Source: JAHEEM01 sp036396795 (GTDB taxonomy: Bacteria; Pseudomonadota; Gammaproteobacteria; Steroidobacterales; Rariloculaceae). Taken from it: a DNA stretch of 64,000 nucleotides. The translations under genes and the position numbers were made by a program. The stretch lies in the NCBI GenBank assembly GCA_036396795.1, contig DASWKF010000002.1, positions 60,623 to 124,622 on the forward strand. The letters are read 5' to 3'. Shown here piece by piece: positions 16,515 through 24,715 of this stretch (within the stretch, counting starts at the first letter, position 1; each line of letters begins with the position of its first letter). A model generated the notes under the pieces. The model did no database searches and had not been told where the DNA came from. It was given only the letters and a program-made list of their open reading frames with translations.

Positions 16515-18410
16515 ATGACCGGCGAGAATCAACCCGCGACTTACGGTTTTCAGGCGGAGATCAAGCAGCTGCTGCGCCTCATGGTGCATTCGCTGTACAG
16601 CAACAAAGAGATCTTTCTCCGGGAGCTCATCTCCAACGCCTCCGACGCCAACGACAAGCTCCGCTTCGAGGCCCTGGCAAAGCCTGAGCTGCTGGAAGAG
16701 CAGCCCGAGCTCGAGATTCGCGTCGAGCTCGATGCCGAGGCCCGCACCCTGGCCGTGGCGGACAACGGTATCGGGATGAGCCGGGACGAGATCATTCAAC
16801 AGCTGGGCACGATCGCCCATTCGGGAACTGCGGAATTTCTCGGCAAGTTGAGCGGTGACGTCAAGCGGGATTCCCAGCTGATCGGCCAGTTCGGAGTCGG
16901 CTTCTACTCATCGTTCATCGTCGCCGATGAGGTCGAGGTGATCAGCCGGCGCGCGGGCCTCGATCCCGAAGAGGCCGTCAGGTGGGTGTCGAACGGTCAG
17001 GGTGAGTTCTCGGTGGAGCCGGTCACGGGCGGCGCCGCCCGGGGCACGCGAGTCACCTTGAAGCTCAAAGAAAATGAGGCCGATTTTCTCGACCCGACCA
17101 CGGTGCGAGCGTTGATCCACAGGTATTCCGATCACATCGCGTTTCCGGTCCGACTTCGCGACGGCGCCGGGAAGGCTGCGCCGGACGAGCCCGTGAACGA
17201 GGCCAAGGCGCTGTGGACGCGGCCCCGGAACGAGATCGGCGACGAAGAGTACCGGCAGTTCTACAAGCACATCGCTCACGATTTTGCCGAGCCGCTCGCC
17301 TGGAGCCACAACCGCGTCGAGGGGAAACGCGAGTATACGAGTCTGCTGTATGTCCCGGGCGTCGCCGCCATGGATCTGTGGAATAGAGAGGCTCCGAAAG
17401 GCGTCAAGCTGTACGTCCAGCGGGTATTCATCAGCGACGCCGCGACGCAGTTTTTACCTTTGTATCTTCGCTTCGTTCGCGGCATCGTCGATGCGAGCGA
17501 TTTGCCGCTCAACGTGTCTCGCGAAGTACTGCAACAGGATCCTCAGGTCGCGTCCATCAGGAGCGCGCTGACCAAGCGCGTGCTGGACATGCTGGAGAAG
17601 CTGGCGCGCGACGAGCCGGACACGTATGCAAAGTTCTGGAGCGAGTTCGGCGCGGTCTTCAAGGAAGGCTTGGCGGAAGACCCGGCGAATCGCGAGAAGA
17701 TCGCGGGCTTGCTGCGGTTCAACAGCACGAGCTCCCAGGCGCAGGACCGCTCGCTACAAAGCTACGTCGAGGCCATGGCTGCGGATCAACGCCAAATCTA
17801 CTTTCTGATCGCGGAATCGCCTGCGGCGGCGCGCGCCAGCCCGCACCTCGAAGCGCTTCGAGAGCAAGGTTTCGAGGTGCTGCTCTTGGCCGACCGGATC
17901 GACGAGTGGGTCATGCAGTATTTGCCGGAATATCGGGGAACGTCCCTGCGAGACGTGTCGCGCGGCGTGCTCGAGGGCAAGGACGGCGAAGCGAAGACCG
18001 TGACGCCGGAGCTGAGCAAGGAGCAGGCCAACTTGGTCAAGCGGGTCAAGCGCGTCCTGCGCGAACGCGTGAGCGAAGTTCGAATCAGCCAGCGGCTCAG
18101 AGAATCGGCGGCCTGTCTGGTTTTCGCCGAGCACGAGCCGGGGTTTCAAATGCGGGAGCTTTTGAAGTCGGTCGGCCAGGACGCGCCGCAAGCGTCGCCG
18201 TCTCTGGAGATCAACGACGCTCATCCGCTGGTAAAGAGGCTCGCTGCCGAGCCGCAGGAAGCGGTCTTCGAGGCGCTGTGCCGGCTGCTTCTCGACGAGG
18301 CGCTGCTGCTCGAAGGCCAGCCCGTCGAAGATCCGGGTCAGTGCGTCAAACGAATCAACGACCTGCTGCTCGGCGCGACGCCGGAACCGCAAGCTCAGGA
18401 AAGCGTATGA
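16515..18410 (+). CDS. htpG: Molecular chaperone HtpG (Hsp90)
   Basis: The bacterial Hsp90 (631 aa, normal length) is an ATP-driven dimeric chaperone for late folding of client proteins. The GHKL ATPase domain shows LISNASDANDKLRFE, DNGIGM and the glycine-rich lid GQFGVGFYSSF. The middle domain has the LPLNVSREVLQ segment. The C-terminal dimerisation domain ends with a variable acidic tail. The start ATG follows a weak ribosome site. The last 16 bp overlap the end of the convergent transporter gene. Confidence 0.97.
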   Translation: MTGENQPATYGFQAEIKQLLRLMVHSLYSNKEIFLRELISNASDANDKLRFEALAKPELLEEQPELEIRVELDAEARTLAVADNGIGMSRDEIIQQLGTIAHSGTAEFLGKLSGDVKRDSQLIGQFGVGFYSSFIVADEVEVISRRAGLDPEEAVRWVSNGQGEFSVEPVTGGAARGTRVTLKLKENEADFLDPTTVRALIHRYSDHIAFPVRLRDGAGKAAPDEPVNEAKALWTRPRNEIGDEEYRQFYKHIAHDFAEPLAWSHNRVEGKREYTSLLYVPGVAAMDLWNREAPKGVKLYVQRVFISDAATQFLPLYLRFVRGIVDASDLPLNVSREVLQQDPQVASIRSALTKRVLDMLEKLARDEPDTYAKFWSEFGAVFKEGLAEDPANREKIAGLLRFNSTSSQAQDRSLQSYVEAMAADQRQIYFLIAESPAAARASPHLEALREQGFEVLLLADRIDEWVMQYLPEYRGTSLRDVSRGVLEGKDGEAKTVTPELSKEQANLVKRVKRVLRERVSEVRISQRLRESAACLVFAEHEPGFQMRELLKSVGQDAPQASPSLEINDAHPLVKRLAAEPQEAVFEALCRLLLDEALLLEGQPVEDPGQCVKRINDLLLGATPEPQAQESV

Positions 18411-19918
18411 GTCGCGATCAGGTGGCGCGGGACCAGCACGCGCTCCAGGCCCTCGAAAGCGAGCTCGACGAGTATCGCCAGGCCGGCCGCCGGCAGCGCG
18501 CCTTGCAGGATCAGGCCGGTATTGTTGAGCGCCAGACCGGTGACGATCGGCTCACCGAGCCCGCCGGCGCCGATGAAGGCGGCCAGCGTCGCCGTGCCTA
18601 TGCTCACGACGGCGGCGATGCGGACGCCGGCGAGCACATGCGGCAGCGCCAGCGGCAGGTAGATCGTTCGGAGACGTTGCAACTGGCTCAGGCCTAGCGC
18701 CCTCGCGACCAGCCGAAGCACGGGGTCGATCGTGGTCAGCGCCGTGATGGTGTTTCTCGCGATCGGCAGCAGCGAATAGAGGAACAGCGCGATGATCGCA
18801 GGCACCTGGCCGACGCCGGCGATCGGGATCAGCAACGCGAGCAAGGCGATCGAGGGGATCGTCTGCATCAAGCCGGTCGCATAGAGCACGGCGTTTGAAA
18901 GGCCTTGAGAGCGGTGTACGCTCACAGCCAGCCCCAGGCCGGCGAGGCTTGCCGCCAGCACTGCGATGCCGGTCAGTTTGAGGTGCACGAGCGTATTGGC
19001 CAGCAAACTCCGCCAGAGCGCGTCCTCGACGACGCTCGCCCTCGCCGCGACCAGACCCTGGGCCGCCAAGAGCTCCGACGCGACGGCGGCGAAACTGCGT
19101 TGCGCAACCACGACCTCGGCATTGAGCGCGCGCATCGACTCGTCGTCAACGCGTCCGCCGAGCTCCGCAAGCACCGCCTTCGCCTGCGCATCGAGATCCG
19201 CGCGCACCAAAGGCAGAGCTCGATAGCTCGGGAAGTAGCCGAGGTCGTCATCGAGAACTCGCAGCTCGTAGCGAAGCAGATCGCCGTCCGTGGAATAGGC
19301 GTCGGTGACGTCGATCTCCCCCCCGAGCAGCGCCCTGTAGGCCAAGCCGTGCTCGATCCCGGAGCTGCCTTGCGGCAGGCCGTAGGCTCGCTTGAGCCCG
19401 GGCCAGCCGTCGGCGCGGTCCCGGAACTCGTGACTCAAGCCGAAGCGGAGCTCGGGATGGGTCGCGAGATCCGAGATTCGCGAGAGCCCATGGCGTTGGG
19501 CCGTTTCCGGCGTCAGCGCCAGCGCGTAGGTGTTGTCGAAGCCGAGCTCCGGCAGAAGCTCGAGCCCCAGCCGTGCGAGCCGTTGGCGCAGCGCGGTCGC
19601 GTCGAGAGGGCTGTCGGACGCCAGGATGACTTGCTCGATGGTGCCGGTGTACTCGGCGTAAACGTCGATCTCGCCGGCGCGCAGCGCCTCGTATGCCACG
19701 AGCGTGCCGCCGAAGCCGAAACGGCGCTGCACGACTCGTCCTCGCGCCTCCAGCAGCTGCGCCATGATTTCGGCGAGCAATGTGCCCTCGGTGAAGTTCT
19801 TGCTACCGACCGCGACCGGACGTTCCTGAGCATGCGTCGTGCCGCCCAGTTGCAGCAACAGGACCGTAAACAACAGCAGCTTAAGACGCAAGGCCGTCTC
19901 GAAGCAGACTGGCGACAT
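18395..19918 (-). CDS. OpuC-type (quaternary amine/osmoprotectant) ABC transporter, binding protein fused to permease
   Basis: One 507-aa polypeptide joins a substrate-binding domain to an ABC permease. A signal peptide (about 10-30) precedes the OpuAC-like binding domain (about 32-290), which has the diagnostic GSKNFTEG segment and the DVYAEYTGT and DVTDAYSTDG segments. A MetI-like permease domain follows (about 305-500, with TIPSIALLALLIP and the EAA-loop LPLALPHVLAGVRIAA). The family imports glycine betaine, choline, carnitine or, in the EgtU branch, ergothioneine; the substrate is not predictable here. The ATG at 19918 overlaps the upstream ATPase gene by 38 bp; a TTG at 19893 would shorten the overlap to 13 bp. 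Confidence 0.88.
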   Translation of the reverse strand: MSPVCFETALRLKLLLFTVLLLQLGGTTHAQERPVAVGSKNFTEGTLLAEIMAQLLEARGRVVQRRFGFGGTLVAYEALRAGEIDVYAEYTGTIEQVILASDSPLDATALRQRLARLGLELLPELGFDNTYALALTPETAQRHGLSRISDLATHPELRFGLSHEFRDRADGWPGLKRAYGLPQGSSGIEHGLAYRALLGGEIDVTDAYSTDGDLLRYELRVLDDDLGYFPSYRALPLVRADLDAQAKAVLAELGGRVDDESMRALNAEVVVAQRSFAAVASELLAAQGLVAARASVVEDALWRSLLANTLVHLKLTGIAVLAASLAGLGLAVSVHRSQGLSNAVLYATGLMQTIPSIALLALLIPIAGVGQVPAIIALFLYSLLPIARNTITALTTIDPVLRLVARALGLSQLQRLRTIYLPLALPHVLAGVRIAAVVSIGTATLAAFIGAGGLGEPIVTGLALNNTGLILQGALPAAGLAILVELAFEGLERVLVPRHLIATHTLS

Positions 19919-20615
19919 ACTCGTTCTTCGGCGACGCCACGACCTCCGTTACCGTGCCTTGTTGCTCGATCTTGCCGTTTCGCATGATCGCGAGATCGGT
20001 GGCTAGCGCGTAGGCTTCCTGGATGTCGTGCGTGACCAGAACGACGGTCGTGGGCTCGGCCTCGATCAAGTCCATGAAGCGGGAATGAATCTCGCGCTTG
20101 GTCGTCGCGTCGACTCCCGTGAACGGTTCGTCGAGCAGCAGGATCTCGGGCTTGGTGAACATGGCTCGGCATATTCCCACGCGTTGCTGTTGCCCCCCCG
20201 AGAGCTGATAGGGAAATCGCTGGCCGAGCTCGTCGTCGAGGTTCATCAAGGCCATGAGCTCGTGAGTCCGAGCCTCGAGGCGTCGGCGGTCCCAGCCCTC
20301 GATCTCACCGACGAGGCTTATGTTTCGCGCGACGCGAAGGTGCGGGAACAGCGCCGCGCCTTGGACGGCATAACCCACGCGGCGTCTGAGCCGGAACAGG
20401 TCGCCGCTCGGAAGCGGTCGCCCGAAGAGCCGAATCTCACCGGCGTCGGGCTTGATCAAGCCGTTGATCACCTGCAGCAGTGTCGATTTGCCGCTGCCGC
20501 TGGTGCCGACCAGCGCGGTGGCGAGATCGCGGCGAAACCCGACGCTCAGGTCGCCCAGCACCTCGGTGTCGCCGTAGCGCTTGGTCACTCGGCGCAGCTC
20601 TATAATCTCCTGCAT
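19881..20615 (-). CDS. OpuC-type ABC transporter ATP-binding protein
   Basis: The ATPase partner (244 aa) of the fused binding protein/permease encoded directly downstream. Walker A GTSGSGKST, the signature LSGGQQQRVGICRA and Walker B ILLLDEPF are intact. It lacks the C-terminal CBS pair found in OpuCA and ProV osmosensing ATPases, so osmotic gating through CBS domains is unlikely. The two genes overlap, which indicates translational coupling. It is divergent from msrB. Confidence 0.9.
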   Translation of the reverse strand: MQEIIELRRVTKRYGDTEVLGDLSVGFRRDLATALVGTSGSGKSTLLQVINGLIKPDAGEIRLFGRPLPSGDLFRLRRRVGYAVQGAALFPHLRVARNISLVGEIEGWDRRRLEARTHELMALMNLDDELGQRFPYQLSGGQQQRVGICRAMFTKPEILLLDEPFTGVDATTKREIHSRFMDLIEAEPTTVVLVTHDIQEAYALATDLAIMRNGKIEQQGTVTEVVASPKNEYVASLLRDGLAS

Positions 20616-20691
20616 CGCGGCCTTAAGATACCACCGACGGGTGAGCCGGTACGCTCTAGCGGCGCCGGGTCATTCTTCAGGAGCAGCATCG

Positions 20692-21096
20692 ATGGCGGAC
20701 AACAGCGATTCTTCGAAACAGGCGTTACGCACCCGGTTGACGGACGAGCAGTATCGCGTTACTCAGGAAGCTGGCACGGAAGCGCCGTTCAGCGGCAGCT
20801 ATTACAAGCACGACGGCCAAGGCATGTATCGATGCGTCGTTTGCGGCAACGAGCTTTTCAGCTCCGACACCAAGTTCGACTCGGGGACCGGGTGGCCGAG
20901 CTTCTACGCGCCGGCGGCGTCGGAGGCCGTGGACAGCCGCGAGGATCTGAGTCACGGCCGCGGCCGCGAGGAAGTGGTCTGCGGCAACTGCGAGGCCCAC
21001 CTCGGCCACGTGTTTGCCGACGGCCCGAACCCGACGGGATTGCGCTACTGCATCAACTCCGCCGCGCTGGACTTCGAAGAGGAACAGGATGTTTGA
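20692..21096 (+). CDS. msrB: Peptide-methionine (R)-S-oxide reductase MsrB
   Basis: A cytoplasmic enzyme of 134 aa that repairs the R epimer of methionine sulfoxide in proteins. The zinc-binding pairs Cys48/Cys51 and Cys97/Cys100 and the catalytic Cys120 in RYCINSAAL are all present. GTGWPSFY and HLGHVF form the substrate pocket. The ATG at 20692 has AGGAG 8 nt upstream; an upstream in-frame start at 20581 would overlap the divergent ATPase gene and is rejected. Its last 8 bp overlap the next small gene. Confidence 0.96.
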   Translation: MADNSDSSKQALRTRLTDEQYRVTQEAGTEAPFSGSYYKHDGQGMYRCVVCGNELFSSDTKFDSGTGWPSFYAPAASEAVDSREDLSHGRGREEVVCGNCEAHLGHVFADGPNPTGLRYCINSAALDFEEEQDV

Positions 21097-21358
21097 CGGC
21101 GGCACGATCAGATTCGTGTTCTCCTTCGGTCTGGCTTGCTGTGTCGTGCTGGCGATGCTCGTGGCCGGCTTGAAAGTGACAGGCTTTCCGGAGCGCCAGC
21201 AACGCCGCGAGCTGGGGGCGCACGAGGTGGACCTGCTGAGCGAATTCGAGCAGCGCGAGCTTCGCGGATTGCTCGAGGACCGGCGGTTGCCGCAGCCGCC
21301 GGAATCGGTGCCGCTCGCCGAGCTCCCCCGGCTCGAGTTTCCGGCTACCGATCCCTAG
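21089..21358 (+). CDS. Small single-span membrane protein of unknown function
   Basis: An 89-aa protein whose ATG lies inside the end of msrB (8-bp overlap) with a GAGGAA site upstream. Residues 6-27 form one membrane helix. The remainder is charged and Pro/Leu-rich, with a predicted amphipathic helix HEVDLLSEFEQRELRGLLED. No named family is recognised. The overlap with msrB and the 5-bp gap to the next gene indicate an operon. It may anchor or regulate a neighbour, but nothing in the sequence proves this. Confidence 0.65.
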   Translation: MFDGGTIRFVFSFGLACCVVLAMLVAGLKVTGFPERQQRRELGAHEVDLLSEFEQRELRGLLEDRRLPQPPESVPLAELPRLEFPATDP

Positions 21359-21363
21359 GCGGT

Positions 21364-22062
21364 GTGAAGAGCGATCCGCTCAGACAGTCGCATGCGATCC
21401 CGGGGCCCGCGGGCTTGCTGGAAGCCCTCCTCGAGATGCCGCGCTCGGAGCCGCCTCTCGCGCTGGCGCTCGTCTGCCATCCGCACCCCTTGCATGGCGG
21501 CACGATGAGCAACAAGGTCGTCACCACCTTGGCGCGCGCTTTCGTCGATCTCGGGGCCGCGACGCTGCGTTTCAATTTTCGCGGTGTCGAAGAATCGGAC
21601 GGCGTGTTCGATTCGGGCAGGGGTGAAGTCGAGGACGCCGTCGCCTCGGCCGACTGGCTGCGGCGGCGATGGCCGGGGACTCCACTGATATTGGGAGGAT
21701 TCTCTTTCGGCGCGATGATCGCGCTGCGCGCCTCCGCTCGCTTGTCGCCGCTGGGTCTCGTCACGGTGGCGCTACCGGTGCAACGGCTCGACCCGGCAGA
21801 GCCCGTCGCCGCGGACCTGCCTTGGTTGCTGATTCATGGAGCCGAGGACGACGTCGTGGCTCTGGACGACGTCGTCGAATGGCTCAATCGCATCGACTCG
21901 GGTCCCGAGCTCAGCGTCGTCGATGGCGCCGAGCACTTCTTTCACGGCAAGCTCGCCGAGCTCAAAGGCATCGTCATGCGATACTTCGAGAAGATCATTG
22001 GGCCGGTGGTTCCAGAGGAACGGATTGATGCTGAAGGCTTTACGCGAAATATTCACTCGTAG
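21364..22062 (+). CDS. Alpha/beta hydrolase (dienelactone-hydrolase-like)
   Basis: A 232-aa cytoplasmic alpha/beta hydrolase. It shows CHPHPLHGGTM near the N-terminus, RFNFRGVEES, the nucleophile elbow GFSFG, a DDVV segment bearing the probable catalytic Asp and EHFFHGK bearing the probable catalytic His. This pattern fits a widespread family of small hydrolases near YheT-like and CocE-like proteins with no settled substrate. The start is probably the GTG at 21364. The 3-prime end overlaps the next gene by 35 bp. Confidence 0.85.
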   Translation: MKSDPLRQSHAIPGPAGLLEALLEMPRSEPPLALALVCHPHPLHGGTMSNKVVTTLARAFVDLGAATLRFNFRGVEESDGVFDSGRGEVEDAVASADWLRRRWPGTPLILGGFSFGAMIALRASARLSPLGLVTVALPVQRLDPAEPVAADLPWLLIHGAEDDVVALDDVVEWLNRIDSGPELSVVDGAEHFFHGKLAELKGIVMRYFEKIIGPVVPEERIDAEGFTRNIHS

Positions 22063-22498
22063 CCTCGTGGACGGCGGCGAGAACGACCCGGAGTCGCGCG
22101 AGCATGCGGTTCGACTCGCGACAGCCACGCTGCTGGTCGAGGTCGTTCGCGCCGACTACAAGGAGAATCTCACCGAGAACGAGGTCGTCTTCGATCAGCT
22201 TCGAAGGTTTTTCGAGTTGTCGGAGCAGGAGGGACGGCTGTTGATGGAGGAAGCCCGCCAGCAAGCCGACCACGCCGTCTCCCTGCAAAACTTCACGAGG
22301 CTCCTGCACGAGTATTTGACGCCGACCGAAAAGTATTCAGTGATCGAGATGCTTTGGCGGGTAGCGATGGCCGACGACTATCTGGACAAGCACGAGGACC
22401 ATCTCGTCCGTAAAGTGGCCGGATTGCTCTACATATCGCACGGCGACTTGATTCGCATCCGCAACCGCGTGCACGCGGATTCGGCGACGAACGGCTGA
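22028..22498 (+). CDS. TerB-family (tellurite-resistance-like, DjlA N-domain-like) protein
   Basis: An all-helical protein of 156 aa resembling the TerB fold. Features are the segment RLATATLLVEVVRADYKENLTENE, a second EMLWRVAMADDYLDKHEDHLVRKVAGLL and a C-terminal helix. These match the repeated acidic helical motif (E/D-x2-hxxhhx3AD) of TerB proteins, which may bind divalent metals. Similar stand-alone genes are common in Gammaproteobacteria and are not evidence for tellurite resistance. The ATG at 22028 has AGAGGAA 7 nt upstream. It ends 1 bp before the convergent DUF4426 gene. Confidence 0.8.
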   Translation: MLKALREIFTRSLVDGGENDPESREHAVRLATATLLVEVVRADYKENLTENEVVFDQLRRFFELSEQEGRLLMEEARQQADHAVSLQNFTRLLHEYLTPTEKYSVIEMLWRVAMADDYLDKHEDHLVRKVAGLLYISHGDLIRIRNRVHADSATNG

Positions 22499-22987
22499 TC
22501 AGTCGACGAAAAACTGTTTCATGTACCGCACGGAGAAGCGGCTGGGCTCGTTTATCGGCGTCACGTCGATCGTGAAAACCAGAGTCTCGGCATTCGCGAT
22601 CGCGACTTCTCCGATGAAGTAAACGGCTTCTTCCTCGCGGATTTCCCGGACTGAGAGGTCCTTCTGTTGTCCGGTCAAGTTGACCGCCGTCGCAAAAACA
22701 CTGCCTGAAACCGGCCGGCCGGGCGTACCGGCTTCCTTTTTGATGATGCTGACGTTGAGCATCGCGCGGTTCCTGCTTCTGACGATGTCGTATCGCCGCG
22801 CGATCTCGGGTGTGAGCTGGTCCGTCGAGATCGCATTGAAGTGCACGACGTAATCGCCGAAGTCCCTGGAGTTCTCCGTGCTCGGGAGGGCGGCTGCGTC
22901 GGTTCTTGCCGTGCCGTCCGCCGATGGCTCGCAACCCGCAACGGCGAAGAGGCATGCGACTGGAAGCGCGCGCAGGAACTGGTTCAT
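22499..22987 (-). CDS. DUF4426 lipoprotein
   Basis: A 162-aa exported protein with a lipoprotein signal (VAGC, lipidated Cys19) and a beta-rich body of the DUF4426 family, with FGDYVVHFNAISTDQL and RSRNRAMLNVSIIKK segments. Members usually sit at the end of yggS-yggT-yggU operons in Gammaproteobacteria, as here. Function is unknown. It is the last gene of the minus-strand run from yggS and abuts the convergent TerB gene. Confidence 0.85.
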   Translation of the reverse strand: MNQFLRALPVACLFAVAGCEPSADGTARTDAAALPSTENSRDFGDYVVHFNAISTDQLTPEIARRYDIVRSRNRAMLNVSIIKKEAGTPGRPVSGSVFATAVNLTGQQKDLSVREIREEEAVYFIGEVAIANAETLVFTIDVTPINEPSRFSVRYMKQFFVD

Positions 22988-23026
22988 GACGGTCCCCCTG
23001 TCGCCGGTTAGCGTCTCGATCTTAAC

Positions 23027-23293
23027 CTATTTCCGCGCCGCCGCGGCGTCCTCCAGACCGGCTGGGAGCTCAGCGGGATCGGTGATGCAAAATTGCTTGT
23101 AACGGCTGCGCAGACCGCGTAGCAGCTCGACGCGGCTCTTGGGTACTCCGAAGGCCTGCGCGACAAGCTCGATTGCCTCCGCGTTCGCGCGGCCCTCCTT
23201 CGGCGGTGACTTCACGCTGATGCGCAGAATCTCACCATCGACGATGATTGCCGCGCGACGCGAGCTCGGCTTGATGATGGAGCGAACGATCAA
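23027..23293 (-). CDS. DUF167 family protein YggU
   Basis: A small DUF167 (YggU/UPF0235) protein of about 88 aa with the family core SVKSPPKEGRANAEAIELVA and VELLRGLRSRYK. Its function is unknown, and the fold is a compact alpha/beta domain. No ATG or GTG exists at the expected N-terminus. TTG at 23293 is the best candidate, 26 bp after the yggT stop, with a CGGGA stretch just upstream. The frame remains open far upstream only as an antiparallel artefact through yggT. Confidence 0.82.
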   Translation of the reverse strand: MIVRSIIKPSSRRAAIIVDGEILRISVKSPPKEGRANAEAIELVAQAFGVPKSRVELLRGLRSRYKQFCITDPAELPAGLEDAAAARK

Positions 23294-23319
23294 CGTCCCG
23301 GGAAGATGACGCGGCGGCG

Positions 23320-23877
23320 TCAGCTCAGGTACCCTGGCAGCGGCAGGGCGATGCGAACCGCCTGAATCAGGATGAGGACCAGCAGCGGCGAGAGATCCAA
23401 GCCTCCCAGCGGCGGCAGCAAGCGCCGGACAGGATGCAGAATCGGCTCGTTGAGCTCGGCCAGCAGCCGCCCGACCGGGCTGTAGCCGCCAGGAGCCAGC
23501 CAGCTCAAGAGCACGTATATGAAGATGCTCACAGTGTAGAACCAGAGCGTTAGATTGACGACACGCAGCAGTACCAGCCAGGCGAACGTCAAGGCCGGCA
23601 CGGAGGCCGATACCAGCAGCAGCAGCAACCAGGTCAGAACCGCTTCGAGAGCGATCAGAATCACGAGCGTGGGCAAGTCCGTTCCGCCCGGGCTCGGTAT
23701 GACGCGTCGAGCCGGCACGATGAGAGGATTCGTCGCCCTGACGACGAACTGAGCCAACGGGTTGTAGAAGTCGGCACGAACCCACTGCATGATGAATCGC
23801 AACAGGTAAGTCAGTAAGTAGAGATCCCCTAGTGTTCTGACGAGGAATACGAGCGAGGGTACAAGCGAGTCGCGCAT
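23320..23877 (-). CDS. YggT family integral membrane protein
   Basis: A 185-aa inner-membrane protein with two YggT repeats. Each has a membrane helix pair separated by the N-P-hydrophobic motif: FYNPLAQFVVRATNPLIVP in the first and GRLLAELNEPILHPVRRLLPP in the second. YggT relatives are implicated in membrane shaping and in osmotic or potassium phenotypes, but the molecular role is unsettled. It lies between yggS and yggU. The proC gene that often separates yggS and yggT is absent. Confidence 0.9.
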   Translation of the reverse strand: MRDSLVPSLVFLVRTLGDLYLLTYLLRFIMQWVRADFYNPLAQFVVRATNPLIVPARRVIPSPGGTDLPTLVILIALEAVLTWLLLLLVSASVPALTFAWLVLLRVVNLTLWFYTVSIFIYVLLSWLAPGGYSPVGRLLAELNEPILHPVRRLLPPLGGLDLSPLLVLILIQAVRIALPLPGYLS

Positions 23878-23948
23878 AGAAGGCCGTTGCGTGCGTTTGG
23901 TTCAGACAAACAAAGATAGCATGGCCGCGCGCGCAACGCGTGCGGCTT

Positions 23949-24665
23949 CTACGCGCGAGCGCCGAAGATCGCGGTGCCCACGCGCACGATGGTGCTGCCA
24001 CAGCCGATCGCAATCTCGAGATCGACCGACATGCCCATCGATAATGTGTCCAGCGGAACGCCAAGCGCCGAAATCTCCTGCCGCAACTCGCGAAGCCGAT
24101 CGAACAACGCCGTCGTCTGCGCCGGAGTGGAGTCGGCCGGCGGAATCGTCATGAGCCCGCGCAGCCGCAAACGTTCGAGATTGGCCACCTCCAGGGCTAG
24201 GGCGGGCGCGAGCTCCTCCGTCACGCCCGCTTTCCGCGCTTCCTTGGCCAGATTGACTTGCAGACAGACGTTGAGTGGAGCTGCGTAATGTGGCCGCTGT
24301 TCATTCAGACGTTGAGCCACCTTGAATCGGTCCACGGTGTGTACCCAGTCAAAGACGTGCGCTATGTCCCTGGTCTTGTTCGATTGAACACGGCCGATGA
24401 AGTGCCATTCGACGCCGGGCAGATCCAGTACGTCGATCTTACCGAGGGCTTCTTGCACGAAGCTCTCGCCGAATTCGCGTTGCCCTGCCCGGTATGCTGC
24501 GTCGATGACGTTCGGCGGTTGACGTTTGCTGACCGCGACGATCGTAATCTCGGCAGCCGAGCGCCCGGCGACGGAAGCTGCATTTCTGACTCTCGCTCTC
24601 ACCTTCGCCAGATGGTCCGTGATTTGAGTCACGCTTTGACCGGTGCTGTTGGCTATACTATGCAC
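23949..24665 (-). CDS. Pyridoxal-phosphate homeostasis protein YggS (PLPHP/PROSC family)
   Basis: A 238-aa single-domain PLP-binding protein that buffers pyridoxal phosphate and affects amino-acid and keto-acid balance. It has no known catalytic activity. The PLP lysine is Lys47 in AVSKRQP. WHFIGRVQSNKTRDI, LRGLMTIPP and the C-terminal SMGMSVDLEIAIGCGSTIVR phosphate-binding block match the family. The gene diverges from pilT with 50 bp between the starts, a very common arrangement in Gammaproteobacteria. Confidence 0.95.
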   Translation of the reverse strand: MHSIANSTGQSVTQITDHLAKVRARVRNAASVAGRSAAEITIVAVSKRQPPNVIDAAYRAGQREFGESFVQEALGKIDVLDLPGVEWHFIGRVQSNKTRDIAHVFDWVHTVDRFKVAQRLNEQRPHYAAPLNVCLQVNLAKEARKAGVTEELAPALALEVANLERLRLRGLMTIPPADSTPAQTTALFDRLRELRQEISALGVPLDTLSMGMSVDLEIAIGCGSTIVRVGTAIFGARA

Positions 24666-24715
24666 GTTCTGTTAAGCCCCGCCGGGGCACGAACCACAGA
24701 TGCAGAGGGAGTCTG

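Noticed and set aside
22028..22498. Tellurite-resistance locus
   Set aside because: Only a lone TerB-fold protein is present; the terZABCDE genes are absent and such lone genes are common.
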